Assembly (NCBI GenBank): GCA_900555105.1
Contig: USJP01000064.1
Location: 1 to 7,596 of the forward strand
Direction of reading: 5' to 3'
Source of the DNA: an uncultured Coriobacteriaceae bacterium
Lineage (GTDB): Bacteria > Actinomycetota > Coriobacteriia > Coriobacteriales > UMGS124
DNA: 7,596 bases
This document shows positions 5,315-7,596 of the stretch, piece after piece (the first letter of the stretch is position 1; each line of letters starts with the position of its first letter). The translations under genes and the position numbers were made by a program. The notes under the pieces were generated by a model, which had not been told where the DNA came from, made no database searches, and was given only the letters and a program-made list of their open reading frames with translations.

Positions 5315-7039
5315 CTATTCGAACCCGAGCGTCGCCGCATCGCCGCTTGTGGCGCACCAGGCAAGATAGGTGGGGATATAGTGGCTGGTGAGGACCTGGG
5401 CGGCATTGATGTCGTACATGAACATGTGCATGATGGCTGCCATCGAGTCGAGCGAGCCCAGTCCTTGGCTCGAGGGGAGCGTCTCGGCAAGCTCGGCGAT
5501 GGCTGCATCGACGACCTCGGCATCATGGGGGTCACTGGGGCTGTCGAGGCCAAACGCCGCTTTATAGAAGGCGCGCATTGCCTCATCGGCCTGATCGAAC
5601 CCGTCGTCGCTGATACGGGGAAACGTTGCCGTGCGGCCGTACTGTGTGTATCCCCAGGCGTGCAGCGGGAGCTGCGGCACGATGTCGGATGCAACGAGCA
5701 GGTTGAAGATGTTGCCATACTGCGGCTCTGTGGCGTCTGTGGCAAGCGTGTCGGTGGGGCAGGCGAGCGTGTAGGCAAAGACGTCGTGCGCATCGACGCC
5801 CATGTCGGAGAGCTGACCGTCGTCGAGGCGCGCCGCGAGAAGGTTCGAGACGGCCGCGCCGCGGCTGTGCCCGCACACGAGCAGGCAGATATCTTCACCT
5901 GCGTGCGCCTTCAAGACCGACTGCAGGTCGTTCATCACCACGACGCTCGCCGCGGCGAAACCAACGTGGTCGTTCTCGTAGCCCTGGGGCGGATTGCCTG
6001 CGATGTTGAAGTCGCTCAGCCATTCCGAACCGTACGAGCCGCGCACGGCCACCGCGACGAGGGTCTTTTGCTCGCCCGTCGGTGATGCGATCTTCTTGGT
6101 GGCGATGGTGTAGGCGACGGTGTCGGTCGCGCCGCTGGAGAAGGTGGCCACGTTGTCGGTCACCGTCGAGCGGTGCTCGTATGAGGTGGTGCACACATCG
6201 TCAAAGCCCAGCTGGCTCAGGAAGTCGGTCAACTCGGTGTTTTCACAGGGGACGCTCGAGTATGCCGTTGATTCGGAGTTTGCAAATGCTGCGAGCACGC
6301 CCGAGGCAAACGCCAGGTCTGGATTGTACACGGTTGGATCCCCGAAGAACCAGGCGTCGTCCCAGACGACGTCCACGCCGTCGCCCGAGCCATCCTGTGC
6401 GCACCCGATGGCATTGATGCGCGTATGGGCCTCGATTGCGCCCGAGGACCTCGGCGCGTCCTGTGAGTAGGTGATGATCTCGGTGTCGCTTGTTTGCTCG
6501 ACGGGGGAGAGGTACATGTAGGCGACCTTCATGGCAAGCCAAGTGACTCCGGTGATGATTGCCGATATGACGACCATGAGTGCGGCGACGCTGAGGTTGT
6601 GCAGCCAGGGACGCACAAGGCGCTGCTTTGTCTGGAAGATCCAGAACCGCTCGACGGGCCATGACGCGATGGGGACGACGAGTCCGGCGATGGTACGGGC
6701 GCAGACGACGGGGGCCTTTGCGATGTCTTGCAGCACCCAGGAGATGGCGAGAAAGACCGCGACCACCAGCAGGGTCAATGCGAAGAACCGGGCCAGGTCA
6801 CCTTCTTGCTTGAGGCCGTCGCGAAACACGACATGACGGGAGAGCAGGTAGTTCAAGGCGAAGCCGGCCGAGATGCAGACGATGCCCACGGCGAGGTTTG
6901 TTATGAAGCGGCCGTCGCTGAAGTATTCGCTGGCCAGATAGAAGAGGCATTTGTAGAGGGCCGCGCATATGAACGCAGTGAGCAGAAACGTCACTATTTC
7001 AAAAACACGGTGTCTTGTCATTGCCACGCGAGGCCCCAT
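5315..7039 (-). CDS. GtrA-like membrane domain fused to class-3-lipase-like serine hydrolase
   Basis: The 574-aa product has two parts. Residues about 12-140 form a GtrA-like four-helix domain, with NYLLSRHVVFRD (63-74) after helix 2 and a similar WPVERFWIFQ (127-136) after helix 4. GtrA proteins are thought to help move prenyl-phosphate-linked sugars across the membrane. A fifth helix (about 149-171) follows a basic stretch, which by the positive-inside rule puts the rest outside the cell. The hydrolase part (about 190-574) has AVRGSYGSEWLSDF (331-344), the oxyanion-type motif of class 3 lipases, then GHSRGAA with nucleophile Ser392, Asp452 in ASDIVPQLP, and His553 in SHYIPTYLAW, so the triad appears complete. 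The substrate is unknown. The start is uncertain: ATG 7039, GTG 7027 (GGGG 6 nt upstream) or ATG 7021. The fusion looks genuine, being one open frame without a stop. It heads a probable operon with the small membrane protein. Confidence 0.88.
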   Translation of the reverse strand: MGPRVAMTRHRVFEIVTFLLTAFICAALYKCLFYLASEYFSDGRFITNLAVGIVCISAGFALNYLLSRHVVFRDGLKQEGDLARFFALTLLVVAVFLAISWVLQDIAKAPVVCARTIAGLVVPIASWPVERFWIFQTKQRLVRPWLHNLSVAALMVVISAIITGVTWLAMKVAYMYLSPVEQTSDTEIITYSQDAPRSSGAIEAHTRINAIGCAQDGSGDGVDVVWDDAWFFGDPTVYNPDLAFASGVLAAFANSESTAYSSVPCENTELTDFLSQLGFDDVCTTSYEHRSTVTDNVATFSSGATDTVAYTIATKKIASPTGEQKTLVAVAVRGSYGSEWLSDFNIAGNPPQGYENDHVGFAAASVVVMNDLQSVLKAHAGEDICLLVCGHSRGAAVSNLLAARLDDGQLSDMGVDAHDVFAYTLACPTDTLATDATEPQYGNIFNLLVASDIVPQLPLHAWGYTQYGRTATFPRISDDGFDQADEAMRAFYKAAFGLDSPSDPHDAEVVDAAIAELAETLPSSQGLGSLDSMAAIMHMFMYDINAAQVLTSHYIPTYLAWCATSGDAATLGFE

Positions 7040-7054
7040 CTGCCGGGTCGATTA

Positions 7055-7087
7055 AGAAAAAGGGGCGCCCCGCGAAGGGACGCCCCT
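7055..7087 (-). terminator. Intrinsic terminator of the NhaC-family gene
   Basis: On the minus strand AGGGGCG pairs with CGCCCCT (7087-7081 with 7067-7061), extended by CCC/GGG pairing (7079-7077 with 7070-7068) after a single bulged base, and is followed by TTTTTCTT. It lies 39 bp after the antiporter stop and ends only about 12-30 bp before the alternative start codons of the GtrA-hydrolase gene. It therefore leaves almost no room for a separate promoter. Confidence 0.88.
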
Positions 7088-7126
7088 AAGATGACGCAAG
7101 CAAATGATACCAGCTGGAAGCGCGCG

Positions 7127-7596
7127 TTACTCCGCTGCCTTGTAAGCTTCCAGAGACTTCTTGCCCATAGTGCAGCGCAGCACGAACAGGACTGCGATGG
7201 TGAGCACGACGGCGATGGGCAGGCAGATGAACGCGTTGCGCACAAAGCCGGCAATGACGAACATCACAAAAGAGATGCCGGCCACGGTGAGCGCGTAGGG
7301 AAGCTGAGTGCTCACGTGCGTGATGTGGCTCACGTTGGCACCGGCGCTCGCCATGACCGTGGTGTCGGAGATGGGCGAGATGTGGTCGCCGCAGACGGCA
7401 CCGGCCAGGCATGCGGAGATGCCGATATTCATGAGCACGGGATCGGAAGAAGCGAAGATGGCGGTGACGATGGGGATGAGGATGCCGAAGGTGCCCCAGC
7501 TCGTGCCGGTGGAGAAGGCCAGGAAGACGGCAACCAGGAAGATGATGGCAGGCAGCATGGAGAAGAGGCTCTCAGCGGCGCCGCCCACAACGCCGG
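7127..7596 (-). CDS. Na+/H+ antiporter, NhaC family, N-terminus cut by window edge
   Basis: Only the C-terminal 155 residues are present; the frame stays open to the right edge, and full members are about 450-500 residues. This membrane protein exchanges Na+ for H+, or in the MleN branch malate for lactate, across the inner membrane. Family signatures are GTSWGTFGILIPI, GDHISPISDTTVMAS and HVSTQLPYAL, followed by two or three hydrophobic helices and a short charged tail ending EAYKAAE. These match NhaC closely, but the present part does not distinguish a Na+/H+ exchanger from the malate-lactate type. It is followed by a strong terminator, so it is probably the last gene of its unit. Together with the sodium symporter it fits a cell that uses Na+ gradients. 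Confidence 0.93.
   Translation of the reverse strand, partial: GVVGGAAESLFSMLPAIIFLVAVFLAFSTGTSWGTFGILIPIVTAIFASSDPVLMNIGISACLAGAVCGDHISPISDTTVMASAGANVSHITHVSTQLPYALTVAGISFVMFVIAGFVRNAFICLPIAVVLTIAVLFVLRCTMGKKSLEAYKAAE

Noticed and set aside
5240..6085. Plus-strand open frame of 281 codons opposite the hydrolase domain
   Set aside because: Arg/Val/Gly-rich mirror sequence without ribosome site; the minus strand carries the intact lipase motifs.

Overview
The window is GC-rich bacterial DNA carrying seven genes packed close together. Two of them run off the window edges. GC-rich third codon positions, GTG starts and the gene set (amino-sugar catabolism, sodium-linked transporters, no oxidative metabolism) suggest a gut-type high-GC anaerobe, most likely an actinobacterium of the Coriobacteriia (Collinsella/Olsenella-like). 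This placement is inferred from general character, not from a marker gene.

Left part (1-3111), amino-sugar catabolism. nagA (GlcNAc-6-phosphate deacetylase, minus strand, C-terminus cut by the window edge) lies downstream of nagB (glucosamine-6-phosphate deaminase, minus strand). A strong intrinsic terminator just after nagB and a roughly 415-bp gap separate them, so they look like two transcription units. That gap codes for nothing convincing but is rich in inverted repeats, including an approximately 94-nt nested imperfect hairpin followed, on the nagA strand, by a U-tract. A LysR-family regulator is transcribed divergently from nagB. The shared 177-bp region holds a TATAAT box, a short dyad, and a site resembling the DasR/NagR operators that control GlcNAc genes elsewhere. 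A related sequence sits just upstream of nagA.

Middle (3112-4790), transport. A sodium:solute symporter (SSS family) follows the regulator on the same strand, from its own good promoter. A perfect 8-bp inverted repeat spans the -10/+1 region. Its substrate cannot be read from sequence. An amino sugar or sialic acid would fit the neighbours, with NagA and NagB turning imported GlcNAc-6-P-type intermediates into fructose-6-P and ammonia.

Right part (4796-7596, all minus strand). A 574-aa membrane protein joins an N-terminal GtrA-like four-helix domain to a fifth membrane helix and a class-3-lipase-like serine hydrolase with an apparently complete Ser-Asp-His triad. A small four-helix membrane protein of unknown function follows 15 bp later, probably in the same operon. 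Upstream lies the C-terminal part of an NhaC-family Na+/H+ antiporter, closed by a strong terminator that ends only about 12-30 bp before the fusion gene's possible start codons.

Most worth a second look are the structured nagB-nagA intergenic region and the GtrA-hydrolase fusion with its small membrane partner. No CRISPR array, insertion sequence, tRNA or rRNA was seen.
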